This document shows, one piece after another, positions 1 through 5,182 of a stretch of 5,182 nucleotides of DNA (position 1 is the stretch's first letter; the number at the start of each line of letters is the position of its first letter). The DNA comes from Verrucomicrobiales bacterium (lineage in GTDB: Bacteria; Verrucomicrobiota; Verrucomicrobiia; Limisphaerales; Palsa-1400). Made by a program: the position numbers and the translations under genes. The stretch is taken from NCBI GenBank assembly GCA_028293405.1, contig JAQGOW010000270.1:1-5182 (forward strand), written 5' to 3'. The notes beneath the pieces are model-generated. The model did not search any database, was not told where the DNA came from, and saw nothing but the letters and a program-made list of their open reading frames with translations.

Positions 1-2064
1 CGGATGCGCCTTTTCGATTTCGTCAAACAACACCACGCTGTATGGCCGTCGCCGCACCGCTTCACTAAGCTGCCCGCCTTCCTCGTAACCAACATATCCC
101 GGCGGCGCACCAACAAGCCGTGCTACCGTATGGCGCTCCATGTATTCGCTCATATCGATGCGAATCATTGCGTTTTCGTCATCGAACAAAAACTCCGCCA
201 ACGCCCGTGCGAGTTCCGTTTTCCCCACACCAGTCGGTCCAAGAAAAATAAACGAACCCATCGGACGATTCGGATCCTGCAACCCGCTACGGGCGCGCCG
301 GACCGCATTGGAAACCGCGCGAATAGCCGGTTCCTGATCAATGACACGCTGGTGCAAACGATCTTCCATTTTAACCAACTTGTCCCGTTCGCCCTCGAGC
401 ATCTTGGTCACAGGAATACCCGTCCACGTTGCAACCACCTTGGCAATGTCTTCCTCCGTGACCTCCTCATTGAGCAAACGTTTGCCCTGGCGTTCGTTGA
501 AATCCTTTTGCGCCTTGGCCAATTTCCCCTGCAACTCGGGAATCTGGCCGTATTGAATTTGCGCCGCGGTGTTCAAATCACCGCCACGTTGCGCGGCCTC
601 CATCTTCGTCTTCGCCTCTTCTAATTTGCCGTTCAAAATAGAAATAACATTAATCGCCGCCTTTTCGTTTTGCCACTGCGCTTTGAGCTTCGACGATTGC
701 TCTTTCAAATTCGCCAGTTCCTCCTCGAGCTTTTTCAATCGCTCGCGCGACGCCGGGTCCTTTTCCTTTTTCAACGCCGTCTGTTCGATTTCCAACTGCA
801 TGATCTTCCGCTCAAGTTGATCGATTTCAACCGGCATCGAATCCAGTTCCATGCGCAAACGCGACGCCGACTCGTCCATTAGGTCGACAGCTTTGTCGGG
901 CAGAAAACGATCCGTGATGTAGCGATGCGACAGCGTAGCCGCCGCAACCAGCGCAGCATCCTGGATACGAATACCGTGATGAACCTCGTACCGTTCCTTC
1001 AACCCACGCAAAATTGCGATCGTTTCCTCAACGCTCGGTTCGTTCACGTAGACAGGCTGGAACCTGCGTTCCAGCGCCGGGTCTTTTTCAATGTGCTTGC
1101 GATACTCATCCAGCGTCGTCGCACCGATACAACGCAGTTCGCCACGGGCAAGGGGAGGCTTGAGCATGTTCGCCGCGTCTGCGGCTCCTTCTGCCGCACC
1201 GGCGCCGACGATGGTGTGCAACTCGTCGATGAATAAAATGACTTTACCTTCGCTCGAAGTGACTTCCTTCAAAAACGCTTTCAGCCGATCCTCAAATTCT
1301 CCGCGATACTTCGCGCCTGCGATCATCGCGCCGATATCCATCGAAACCAGCCGCTTGTTTTTCAAACTTTCCGGAACATCACCGCTGACAATGCGTCGCG
1401 CCAACCCTTCCACAATCGCCGTCTTTCCCGTGCCCGGTTCGCCGATGAGCACAGGGTTATTTTTCGTGCGCCGCGTCAACACCTGCATCACTCGCCGGAT
1501 CTCTTCATTGCGCCCAATAACAGGATCAATTTTGCCCGACCGCGCGATCGCCGTGAGGTCGCGACCGTACTTATCCAAAGCCTGAAATTTATCTTCCGGA
1601 TTCGGATCCGTGACGCGTTGATTGCCGCGCAATTCCGCCAACGCCTTCAGCACGTTGTCGCGCGCGACGCCCGATTGCTTCAGCAATTTCTTCAGCGTGG
1701 AACTGCCTTCGTCCAACAACCCGAGCAACAAATGCTCCGTGCTGATGTAATCATCCTTCAACTTGCCGGCTTCACGAATCGCTGCGTCCAAAGTTTTCTT
1801 CAACGCCGTGCTGTAAAACAGGTCCGACGACGGCGCTCCATGAACTTTCACTTTGCGTTCCAGTTCTTCGTCTACGTCCGCGGCGAGCTTCGCAACCGGC
1901 ACTCCAAGCTTTTCCAAAAGGGCAGGGACGAGGCTGTCGGTCTGTGCCAACAAAGCCGACATCAAATGATCGGCATCAACTTCCTGGTTGGAGTGGGTAT
2001 GCGCGGTTTGTTGCGCGCCTTGTAAGGCCTCCTGAGCTTTGATTGTCAGGTTGTCAAGTTGCAT
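1..2064 (-). CDS. clpB: ATP-dependent disaggregase ClpB (3' end missing)
   Basis: ClpB is a cytoplasmic Hsp100 ring ATPase that works with DnaK/DnaJ/GrpE to pull proteins out of aggregates. The window holds 688 codons from ATG at 2064 ([14 protein letters not shown]); roughly 170-180 C-terminal residues lie beyond the left edge. Domains seen: the Clp N-domain repeats (about 1-145); the first AAA+ domain with Walker A GEPGTGKT at 208-215, pore loop AKYRGEF, Walker B ILFIDE ending at E281 and the ALERRFQ arginine-finger segment; a long charged coiled-coil middle domain (about 400-530); then the second AAA+ domain with GPTGVGKT at 609-616, pore loop [13 protein letters not shown] and Walker B LFDE at 679-682. 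The full-length middle domain separates ClpB from ClpA and ClpC. The reading frame is uninterrupted and all visible catalytic motifs are intact. No Shine-Dalgarno sequence sits at normal spacing (an AGGAC lies about 21 nt upstream), and no CIRCE (HrcA operator) inverted repeat is seen upstream. Confidence 0.98.
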   Translation of the reverse strand, partial: MQLDNLTIKAQEALQGAQQTAHTHSNQEVDADHLMSALLAQTDSLVPALLEKLGVPVAKLAADVDEELERKVKVHGAPSSDLFYSTALKKTLDAAIREAGKLKDDYISTEHLLLGLLDEGSSTLKKLLKQSGVARDNVLKALAELRGNQRVTDPNPEDKFQALDKYGRDLTAIARSGKIDPVIGRNEEIRRVMQVLTRRTKNNPVLIGEPGTGKTAIVEGLARRIVSGDVPESLKNKRLVSMDIGAMIAGAKYRGEFEDRLKAFLKEVTSSEGKVILFIDELHTIVGAGAAEGAADAANMLKPPLARGELRCIGATTLDEYRKHIEKDPALERRFQPVYVNEPSVEETIAILRGLKERYEVHHGIRIQDAALVAAATLSHRYITDRFLPDKAVDLMDESASRLRMELDSMPVEIDQLERKIMQLEIEQTALKKEKDPASRERLKKLEEELANLKEQSSKLKAQWQNEKAAINVISILNGKLEEAKTKMEAAQRGGDLNTAAQIQYGQIPELQGKLAKAQKDFNERQGKRLLNEEVTEEDIAKVVATWTGIPVTKMLEGERDKLVKMEDRLHQRVIDQEPAIRAVSNAVRRARSGLQDPNRPMGSFIFLGPTGVGKTELARALAEFLFDDENAMIRIDMSEYMERHTVARLVGAPPGYVGYEEGGQLSEAVRRRPYSVVLFDEIEKAHP

Positions 2065-2177
2065 ACTTAAATATTCAATGAATACGTCCTAAAGCAACCT
2101 CGTCTAGTGACTGACTCCAAAAACCAGTCGCGTGCCCAGACTTTGTGTGCTCGTGTAACAGAACAAAGTGCAGCGCT
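2065..2177. promoter_or_regulatory. Divergent intergenic region, clpB / pilin gene
   Basis: These 113 bp separate the start of clpB (minus) from the pseudopilin gene (plus), so promoters for both should lie here. Seen directly: an inverted repeat GACTG-N11-CAGTC at 2109-2129, and an AT-rich stretch just before the clpB start (minus strand TATTCATTGAATATTTAAGT). I find no good sigma-70 pair, no clear heat-shock sigma-32 promoter and no CIRCE operator (TTAGCACTC-N9-GAGTGCTAA). The five-base dyad is short enough to be chance. The regulatory role rests on the divergent layout, not on a recognised site. Confidence 0.35.
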
Positions 2178-2870
2178 ATGAAAACGAAGAGAGCCTTCAC
2201 CCTCATCGAATTACTCGTCGTCATCGCCATCATCGCGATCCTCGCCTCAATGGTTTTACCTGCGCTTGCCCGTGCCAAACAAAAGGCGCGCGACGCCCAA
2301 TGCATGTCGAACCTCCGCCAATGCGGCATCGCCATGCACGCCTATCTTGGCGATTTCCGTGACCGCATTTTCTGGGGCGACCCGTTAGATCCTGCCCAGA
2401 GTTTTAACACCAACGGCATGGAATGGTTTGTTTGGGCCGGACGCACCAACAACATCGGTATCTCTCCGGCTGTTCAACAAAACCTCTTCCGTCGAATCGA
2501 TCGTCCGCTCAATCATTATGGCACGACCGATCAACTCGTGACGTGTCCTTCTGATCAAGGCCGCTCGGTGGAAGAAGTCCTGGGTGGCGGTAGCGCGAGG
2601 CTTGCCGATTGGGTCGGTAATTCCTACATCTTCAATTTTGGCGGGACAAACGACAACGGCAAATGGTCCGGTGGTCTCGACAACAAAATCGCAGCGAATG
2701 TCACCAACATCTCCAGCACAGTCATGTTTGCCGAAGGTATCATGCCGTATCCAAATGATACCCGCACATGGCACAAACAGGATAAACCGGCAGGTAATTT
2801 ATTGTGTGTAGACGGTCATGCAGTGTTTCGGTATGCCGATGTCGCTCAGCGCGAGTTCAACTGGAATTGA
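2178..2870 (+). CDS. Pseudopilin-like protein with prepilin N-terminus and H-X-DG-type C-terminus
   Basis: A 230-residue type IV pilin/type II secretion pseudopilin-like protein. The N-terminus [17 protein letters not shown] is a class III leader. Cleavage is predicted after A6, leaving F7 as mature residue 1 (normally methylated) and E11 as the conserved Glu5. A hydrophobic helix runs over 7-30, followed by the amphipathic [20 protein letters not shown] segment. The globular part has the family landmarks CPSD (123-126), SYIFN (149-153) and a late VDGHAVF (211-217) after H199. This matches the 'prepilin-type processing-associated H-X9-DG' proteins, found in many copies in Verrucomicrobiota and Planctomycetota. 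Two departures: Ala instead of Gly before the cleavage site, and 12 rather than 9 residues between His and Asp-Gly. A GTG at 2145 would add 11 residues ([11 protein letters not shown]); I prefer ATG 2178 because it gives a standard short basic leader. It is not beside other secretion genes, so the target assembly is unknown. Confidence 0.9.
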   Translation: MKTKRAFTLIELLVVIAIIAILASMVLPALARAKQKARDAQCMSNLRQCGIAMHAYLGDFRDRIFWGDPLDPAQSFNTNGMEWFVWAGRTNNIGISPAVQQNLFRRIDRPLNHYGTTDQLVTCPSDQGRSVEEVLGGGSARLADWVGNSYIFNFGGTNDNGKWSGGLDNKIAANVTNISSTVMFAEGIMPYPNDTRTWHKQDKPAGNLLCVDGHAVFRYADVAQREFNWN

Positions 2871-2875
2871 CGTCG

Positions 2876-3337
2876 TTAAAGCGATTGGATGACGCGCGCC
2901 ATCTGTAAAGCCGTCTGCGCCGCTTCCATCCCGCGATTGTGATCTTTGCTCAAGCAACGCACTTTCGCTTGTGCCCGATTCTCTAATAGCAGCACTTCAT
3001 GAATCACGGGAATCCCGTATTGAAGCTGAATCTCCATCAGCGCTGAAGTCACTGCATTACCGATCTGCTGGGCGTGATCCGTTTCACCGCGCAGAATGAC
3101 CCCAAGACAGATAATCCCGCGAAGCTTCGAATCTTTGGCCGCAAGATGCGCCGCAATCACAGGAACCTCGAACGCTCCCGGCACACGCACCACTTGAACC
3201 GTTCCGCCTGCGCGTTCGATCTCGGCGCGCGCCGCATTCAACATCGAATCGACATACTCCGCGTTGTATTTCGACGCAACAATCGCAAACCGACGACCTG
3301 CGACCTTAGCTTTGGTCTTTGAATTTTTCCTGAGCAT
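2876..3337 (-). CDS. ribH: 6,7-dimethyl-8-ribityllumazine synthase
   Basis: This cytoplasmic enzyme performs the penultimate step of riboflavin synthesis. It condenses 5-amino-6-ribitylamino-uracil with 3,4-dihydroxy-2-butanone 4-phosphate, usually as a pentamer or 60-mer capsid. At 153 residues it has the normal length. Landmarks: FAIVASKYN (17-25, substrate-binding aromatic region), VPGAFEVP (52-59), GVILRGETDH (79-88) with H88 as the expected catalytic base, IPVIHEVL (109-116), and R127 in AKVRC, expected to bind phosphate, followed by HNRGMEAA (133-140). ATG at 3337 leaves a 16-residue basic N-terminal extension (MLRKNSKTKAKVAGRR) before the first strand. No Shine-Dalgarno is seen; the bases just upstream belong to the spacer repeat. 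It lies 56 bp downstream of ribBA on the same strand, probably co-transcribed and supplied with RibBA's butanone phosphate. Its stop is 5 bp from that of the convergent pilin gene, with no terminator between them. Confidence 0.97.
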   Translation of the reverse strand: MLRKNSKTKAKVAGRRFAIVASKYNAEYVDSMLNAARAEIERAGGTVQVVRVPGAFEVPVIAAHLAAKDSKLRGIICLGVILRGETDHAQQIGNAVTSALMEIQLQYGIPVIHEVLLLENRAQAKVRCLSKDHNRGMEAAQTALQMARVIQSL

Positions 3338-3393
3338 TTTGGAGCTTGGGATTTGAAGTTTCTTTGGAGCTTGGTTCTTGGGGCTTGGAGCTT
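3338..3393. repeat. Degenerate CCAAGCTCCAA-type spacer repeat
   Basis: The whole gap between the ribBA stop and the ribH start is made of imperfect copies of one short unit. On the plus strand TTGGAGCTT occurs exactly at 3339-3347, 3364-3372 and 3385-3393, at steps of 25 and 21 bp. The first two copies extend to an identical 12-mer, TTTGGAGCTTGG (3338-3349 and 3363-3374). Degenerate copies (TTGGTTCTTGG, CTTGGGATTTGAAG) fill the rest. Read along transcription it is a purine/pyrimidine-skewed AAGCTCCAA series. It begins directly after the ribBA TAG and ends directly before the ribH ATG, so it forms the entire ribH 5' leader. Similar AAGCTCCAA-type spacers occur in Verrucomicrobiota genomes as far as I recall. 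Function unknown. Confidence 0.75.
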
Positions 3394-4593
3394 CTACAAC
3401 AAATGTCCAAGTTTCTCGCGCTTCGTCCTAAGATATTTCTCGTTATGCGGATTGGCTTTGGCGCGAATGGGAATTTGCTTCACGATTTCCAAACCATAAC
3501 CTTCAAGCCCCACAATCTTCTTCGGATTGTTCGTGAGTAAACAAATCTTCTTCAGCCCAAGATCCACAAGAATCTGTGCGCCCAAACCGTATTCGCGCAA
3601 ATCCATGCCATAGCCGAGCTTTAGGTTAGCTTCGACGGTGTCGTAACCGTTCTCCTGAAGCTTGTAAGCCTTAATCTTCGGACCGAGCCCAATCCCGCGA
3701 CCTTCCTGGCGCATATAGACGATGACACCATGGCCAGCTTCGTTGATCTGGCGCATGGCCTGTTGCAATTGCCAACCGCAATCACATCGGCACGACCCAA
3801 ACACATCACCGGTCAAACATTCACTATGCACGCGCACGAGAACGTTCTTCTTTCCGGCGACAGCGCCTTTGACCAAAGCCACATGGTTCGTGTCGTCCAG
3901 ATGCGACTTATATAAATAAAGGTCAAAATCGCCGTAAGCCGTCGGCATCTTCACGATTTCCACACGCTCCACCAACTTCTCCCGTGTCCGACGGTGCAGA
4001 ATCAAATCCTGAATCGTGCAAATCTTCAGCTTATGCTTCTTCGCAAATTTCTTCAGCTCCGGCAACCGCGCCATCGAGCCGTCATCGCTCATGATTTCGC
4101 AAATGACGCCAATCGGCCGACCACCCGCGAGCTTCACCAAATCAACCGCCGCCTCCGTATGACCGGCGCGTTGCAAAACGCCGCCCGGCTTGGCGCGTAG
4201 AGGAAACACGTGCCCGGGCTGGATCAAATCCTCCGGCACCGCCGTGGGATCCGCCATGATGCGAATCGTCCGAGAACGGTCAGCCGCACTGATGCCCGTC
4301 GAAATACCCGAAGCCGCATCGACACTGATCTGAAAATCCGTCCGAAACTTATCGCGATTCTGCGCCACCATCTGTTCAACGCCGAGCTGCTTCAGCCGCT
4401 CATGCGTCGTCGGAACGCAAATCAAACCGCGTCCGTGCTTGGCCATGAAATTCACGGCAGCAGGCGTGACGCATTCGGCGGCCATAATCAGGTCGCCTTC
4501 ATTTTCGCGGTCGGCATCGTCGACGACGATCACCATCTTGCCCGTGCGCAAGTCGGCAATCACTGTTTCGATGCTGTCAAATTCGCGTTTCAT
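3394..4593 (-). CDS. ribBA: Bifunctional 3,4-dihydroxy-2-butanone-4-phosphate synthase / GTP cyclohydrolase II
   Basis: This 399-residue cytoplasmic fusion enzyme opens both branches of riboflavin synthesis. The N-terminal RibB domain (about 1-203) converts ribulose 5-phosphate to 3,4-dihydroxy-2-butanone 4-phosphate plus formate. It carries the acidic loop [10 protein letters not shown] (25-34), HGRGLIC (53-59) and [10 protein letters not shown] (142-151). The C-terminal RibA domain (about 208-399) converts GTP to 2,5-diamino-6-ribosylamino-pyrimidinone phosphate. It has the zinc cysteines C259, C270 and C272 in [18 protein letters not shown] (plus an extra C268), [12 protein letters not shown] (293-304), LLTNNPKK (352-359) and the family ending [16 protein letters not shown]. 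Both active sites look intact, unlike some RibBA proteins with a decayed RibA half. ATG 4593 gives the standard RibB N-terminus; no Shine-Dalgarno precedes it. It is followed by ribH at 56 bp, probably as an operon. No FMN riboswitch fits in the short leader. Confidence 0.98.
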   Translation of the reverse strand: MKREFDSIETVIADLRTGKMVIVVDDADRENEGDLIMAAECVTPAAVNFMAKHGRGLICVPTTHERLKQLGVEQMVAQNRDKFRTDFQISVDAASGISTGISAADRSRTIRIMADPTAVPEDLIQPGHVFPLRAKPGGVLQRAGHTEAAVDLVKLAGGRPIGVICEIMSDDGSMARLPELKKFAKKHKLKICTIQDLILHRRTREKLVERVEIVKMPTAYGDFDLYLYKSHLDDTNHVALVKGAVAGKKNVLVRVHSECLTGDVFGSCRCDCGWQLQQAMRQINEAGHGVIVYMRQEGRGIGLGPKIKAYKLQENGYDTVEANLKLGYGMDLREYGLGAQILVDLGLKKICLLTNNPKKIVGLEGYGLEIVKQIPIRAKANPHNEKYLRTKREKLGHLL

Positions 4594-4610
4594 CCAATCG
4601 TAACGTAAGG

Positions 4611-4628
4611 GGGAACGGTTCGGGAACC
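4611..4628. promoter_or_regulatory. Operator-like dyad in the ribBA leader
   Basis: Between the upstream terminator and the ribBA start, GGTTCGGGAACC (4617-4628) is an inverted repeat with 5-bp arms around GG. GGGAAC also occurs as a direct repeat at 4611-4616 and 4622-4627, 11 bp apart, about one helical turn. Its centre is about 30 bp upstream of the ATG, so it could be an operator or overlap the ribBA promoter. No convincing -35/-10 pair is visible in the 38 bp available. It is short enough that chance cannot be excluded. Confidence 0.3.
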
Positions 4629-4632
4629 AAGC

Positions 4633-4662
4633 AAAAGAGCCGCACGCAAGGCGAGCGGCTCT
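4633..4662 (-). terminator. Rho-independent terminator of the Cys-rich protein gene
   Basis: On the minus strand AGAGCCGC (4662-4655) pairs perfectly with GCGGCTCT (4643-4636), an 8-bp stem. Inside it an A/A-type mismatch is followed by a further 3-bp CGC/GCG stem around a CTT loop. The stem is followed by a short T run (TTTT, whose first T is the last base of the stem, then GCTT). It lies 21 bp beyond the stop of the Cys-rich gene and 42 bp before the ribBA start. It should therefore separate the small-gene transcript from the riboflavin genes. The T tract is short, so termination may be partial. No T run follows on the plus strand, so it does not look bidirectional. Confidence 0.7.
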
Positions 4663-4683
4663 ACGAAATCGTTGTTTCTACGA

Positions 4684-4893
4684 CTATTGCTTCGCTTTGG
4701 GCGAGAGCACGGCTTGCTTGGAAGCGCCTTCGGAACAGCACGCGGCTTTTTTGCCGGAGCACATCTTCTTGTCACCAGCGGCGCATTGTTTCTTCGCGGC
4801 GGCGAGTGGGCATGCTTTCTTGGCTTCGTCTGCGAAGGTCGCGGTTGAAACGGCGAATGCTGCGATTGTCAGGGTCAGGATTAGTTTCTTCAT
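4684..4893 (-). CDS. Small exported Cys/Lys-rich protein of unknown function
   Basis: A 69-residue protein not recognised as any named family. The N-terminus MKKLILTLTIAAFAVSTATFA is a textbook Sec signal peptide (two Lys, hydrophobic core, T-F-A before the cut). Predicted cleavage after A21 leaves a 48-residue mature chain starting DEAKKACPL. The mature part has five cysteines (C28, C37, C45, C52, C53), about eleven lysines, many alanines and no aromatic residue, so it is unlikely to form an ordinary hydrophobic core. Disulfide-stabilised folding or metal binding outside the cytoplasm is possible, but no known metal-binding motif is present. ATG 4893 is chosen because it gives the complete signal peptide. 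No Shine-Dalgarno is seen. An AT-rich stretch 17-22 nt upstream contains TAAAAT on the minus strand. A hairpin terminator follows the stop. Coding status is supported by the signal peptide, the terminator and the tight fit between neighbours. Confidence 0.75.
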   Translation of the reverse strand: MKKLILTLTIAAFAVSTATFADEAKKACPLAAAKKQCAAGDKKMCSGKKAACCSEGASKQAVLSPKAKQ

Positions 4894-4909
4894 GTTATTT
4901 GCTTTTTAA

Positions 4910-4915
4910 ATTTTA
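4910..4915 (-). promoter_or_regulatory. Possible -10 box for the Cys-rich protein gene
   Basis: On the minus strand TAAAAT matches the sigma-70 -10 consensus TATAAT at five of six positions, in an AT-rich stretch 16 nt before the ATG. No good -35 hexamer is found 16-18 bp further upstream, so this is a weak call based on one element. If real, the small gene has its own promoter rather than depending on the His-rich gene upstream. Confidence 0.25.
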
Positions 4916-4957
4916 GGTTCCTCAACTATCAGACGCACAGCCGAGGCAAATGTTCAA

Positions 4958-5182
4958 TCACTTGTTCTTTTTGTGATGACGACGTTTGTGATGTTTGCGC
5001 TTGTGATGCTTTTTATGCTTCTTGTGCTTGCGATGTTTCCGCGGATGAGCGCTCACGTGAACGGCTTGCGTGCGACTGCCGATGTGCACCGTGCGAGCTC
5101 CCGAATTTACCACTGCAGCGTCAGCGTCAACAGTTGACGTCAAAACGAAAACGGCCAGTAGCAAGAACAGCAGAACCTTCTT
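4958..5182 (-). CDS. Exported protein with His/Lys/Arg-only tail (5' end at window edge)
   Basis: The frame is open to the right edge and reads KKVLLFLLLAVFVLTSTVDADA before the mature part. This is a Sec signal peptide whose initiating Met is most likely just outside the window. The TTG at 5164 is a poor start because it would cut into the signal peptide. Cleavage after VDADA is plausible. The mature part is about 50 residues: a short ordinary segment (AVVNSGARTVHIGSRTQAVH) and then about 28 residues that are nearly all His, Lys or Arg. The tail changes period: RKH/KKH triplets first, then pentads HHKRK, HHKRR, HHKKN. No known domain is recognised. Such a chain should be unfolded and strongly cationic; binding of metal ions, nucleic acid, polyphosphate or acidic cell-wall polymers are all possible. 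It lies 64 bp upstream of the Cys-rich gene on the same strand. Confidence 0.7.
   Translation of the reverse strand, partial: KKVLLFLLLAVFVLTSTVDADAAVVNSGARTVHIGSRTQAVHVSAHPRKHRKHKKHKKHHKRKHHKRRHHKKNK
4971..5008. repeat. 15-bp tandem repeat inside the His-rich gene
   Basis: TTGTGATG occurs exactly at 4971-4978, 4986-4993 and 5001-5008, a strict 15-bp step, with partly conserved bases between. Read on the coding strand each copy is CATCACAA, encoding the His-His-Lys core of the pentad. The same codon pair CAT-CAC is used in all three, which suggests recent duplication rather than selection on protein alone. The period is a multiple of three, so copy-number changes would keep the frame. Confidence 0.7.

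Noticed and set aside
4..624. Plus-strand open frame of about 206 codons opposite clpB
   Set aside because: It is the antisense of strongly conserved ClpB coding sequence, has no recognisable domain and is rich in residues typical of reversed codons. The same holds for plus-strand frames at 1091-1585 and 1618-2025.
2065..2177. Possible CIRCE or sigma-32 heat-shock control site before clpB
   Set aside because: I looked for TTAGCACTC/GAGTGCTAA and CTTGAA/CCCCAT-type elements and saw neither.
2145..2177. Upstream GTG start adding 11 residues to the pilin protein
   Set aside because: The addition ([11 protein letters not shown]) would lengthen and spoil the typical short basic prepilin leader; ATG 2178 fits better.
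2385..2774. Minus-strand open frame of 129 codons opposite the pilin gene
   Set aside because: The plus-strand frame has an unmistakable prepilin N-terminus and family motifs; the minus frame has none.
4210..4608. Plus-strand open frame of 132 codons opposite ribBA
   Set aside because: Antisense shadow of the conserved RibB domain; no domain, no signal peptide, and it crosses the ribBA start.
4594..4683. FMN riboswitch upstream of ribBA
   Set aside because: The space is too short and none of the conserved RFN stem blocks are seen; the GGGGGAAC string alone is not enough and lies on the opposite strand from the gene.
4590..4775. Minus-strand open frame of 61 codons overlapping the Cys-rich gene and terminator
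   Set aside because: It runs through the terminator hairpin in another frame and lacks any feature; the overlapping frame has a clear signal peptide.
4697..4909. Plus-strand open frame of 70 codons opposite the Cys-rich gene
   Set aside because: Its hydrophobic C-terminal part is the reverse of the signal peptide coding region; a shadow.

Overview
The window is a bacterial chromosomal segment, moderately GC-rich, with housekeeping genes on the minus strand and one plus-strand gene. A member of the Verrucomicrobiota (Limisphaerales/Pedosphaera-like) is the best guess. The main reason is the single pseudopilin-like protein, with an [20 protein letters not shown] N-terminus, CPSD and SYIFN blocks and a late VDGHA motif. 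That architecture is very abundant in the Verrucomicrobiota/Planctomycetota/Lentisphaerota group. The lack of Shine-Dalgarno motifs, the CCAAGCTCCAA-type spacer repeat and the small Lys/His-rich exported protein also fit. This placement is inference; no rRNA or other marker is present.

Layout from left to right: (1) 1-2064, minus strand: the first 688 codons of the disaggregase ClpB. The gene runs off the left edge just after the Walker B motif of its second ATPase domain. (2) 2065-2177: a 113-bp divergent intergenic region. (3) 2178-2870, plus strand: a pseudopilin-like secreted or surface protein. (4) 2876-3337, minus: ribH (lumazine synthase), convergent with the pilin gene with only 5 bp between stop codons. 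(5) 3338-3393: a degenerate CCAAGCTCCAA-type repeat filling the whole ribBA-ribH spacer. (6) 3394-4593, minus: ribBA, the bifunctional enzyme for the two committed entry steps of riboflavin synthesis. (7) 4594-4683: a short leader with an operator-like dyad and, upstream of it, a hairpin terminator belonging to the next gene. (8) 4684-4893, minus: a 69-residue exported Cys/Lys-rich protein. (9) 4958 to the right edge, minus: an exported protein ending in an almost pure His/Lys/Arg tail, its start codon just outside the window.

RibBA and RibH act together. RibBA makes 3,4-dihydroxy-2-butanone 4-phosphate from ribulose 5-phosphate and opens GTP to the pyrimidine precursor. RibH condenses the butanone phosphate with the later pyrimidine intermediate to give 6,7-dimethyl-8-ribityllumazine. 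ribD and ribE (riboflavin synthase) are not in the window. ClpB is a stand-alone stress chaperone. The two small exported proteins at the right are unrecognised. Their composition (Cys-rich and His-rich, both with signal peptides) suggests metal or polyanion binding, but this is conjecture.

I see no mobile element, CRISPR array, tRNA or rRNA. I do not see a convincing new multi-gene system. The most unusual items are the two small exported proteins and the spacer repeat.
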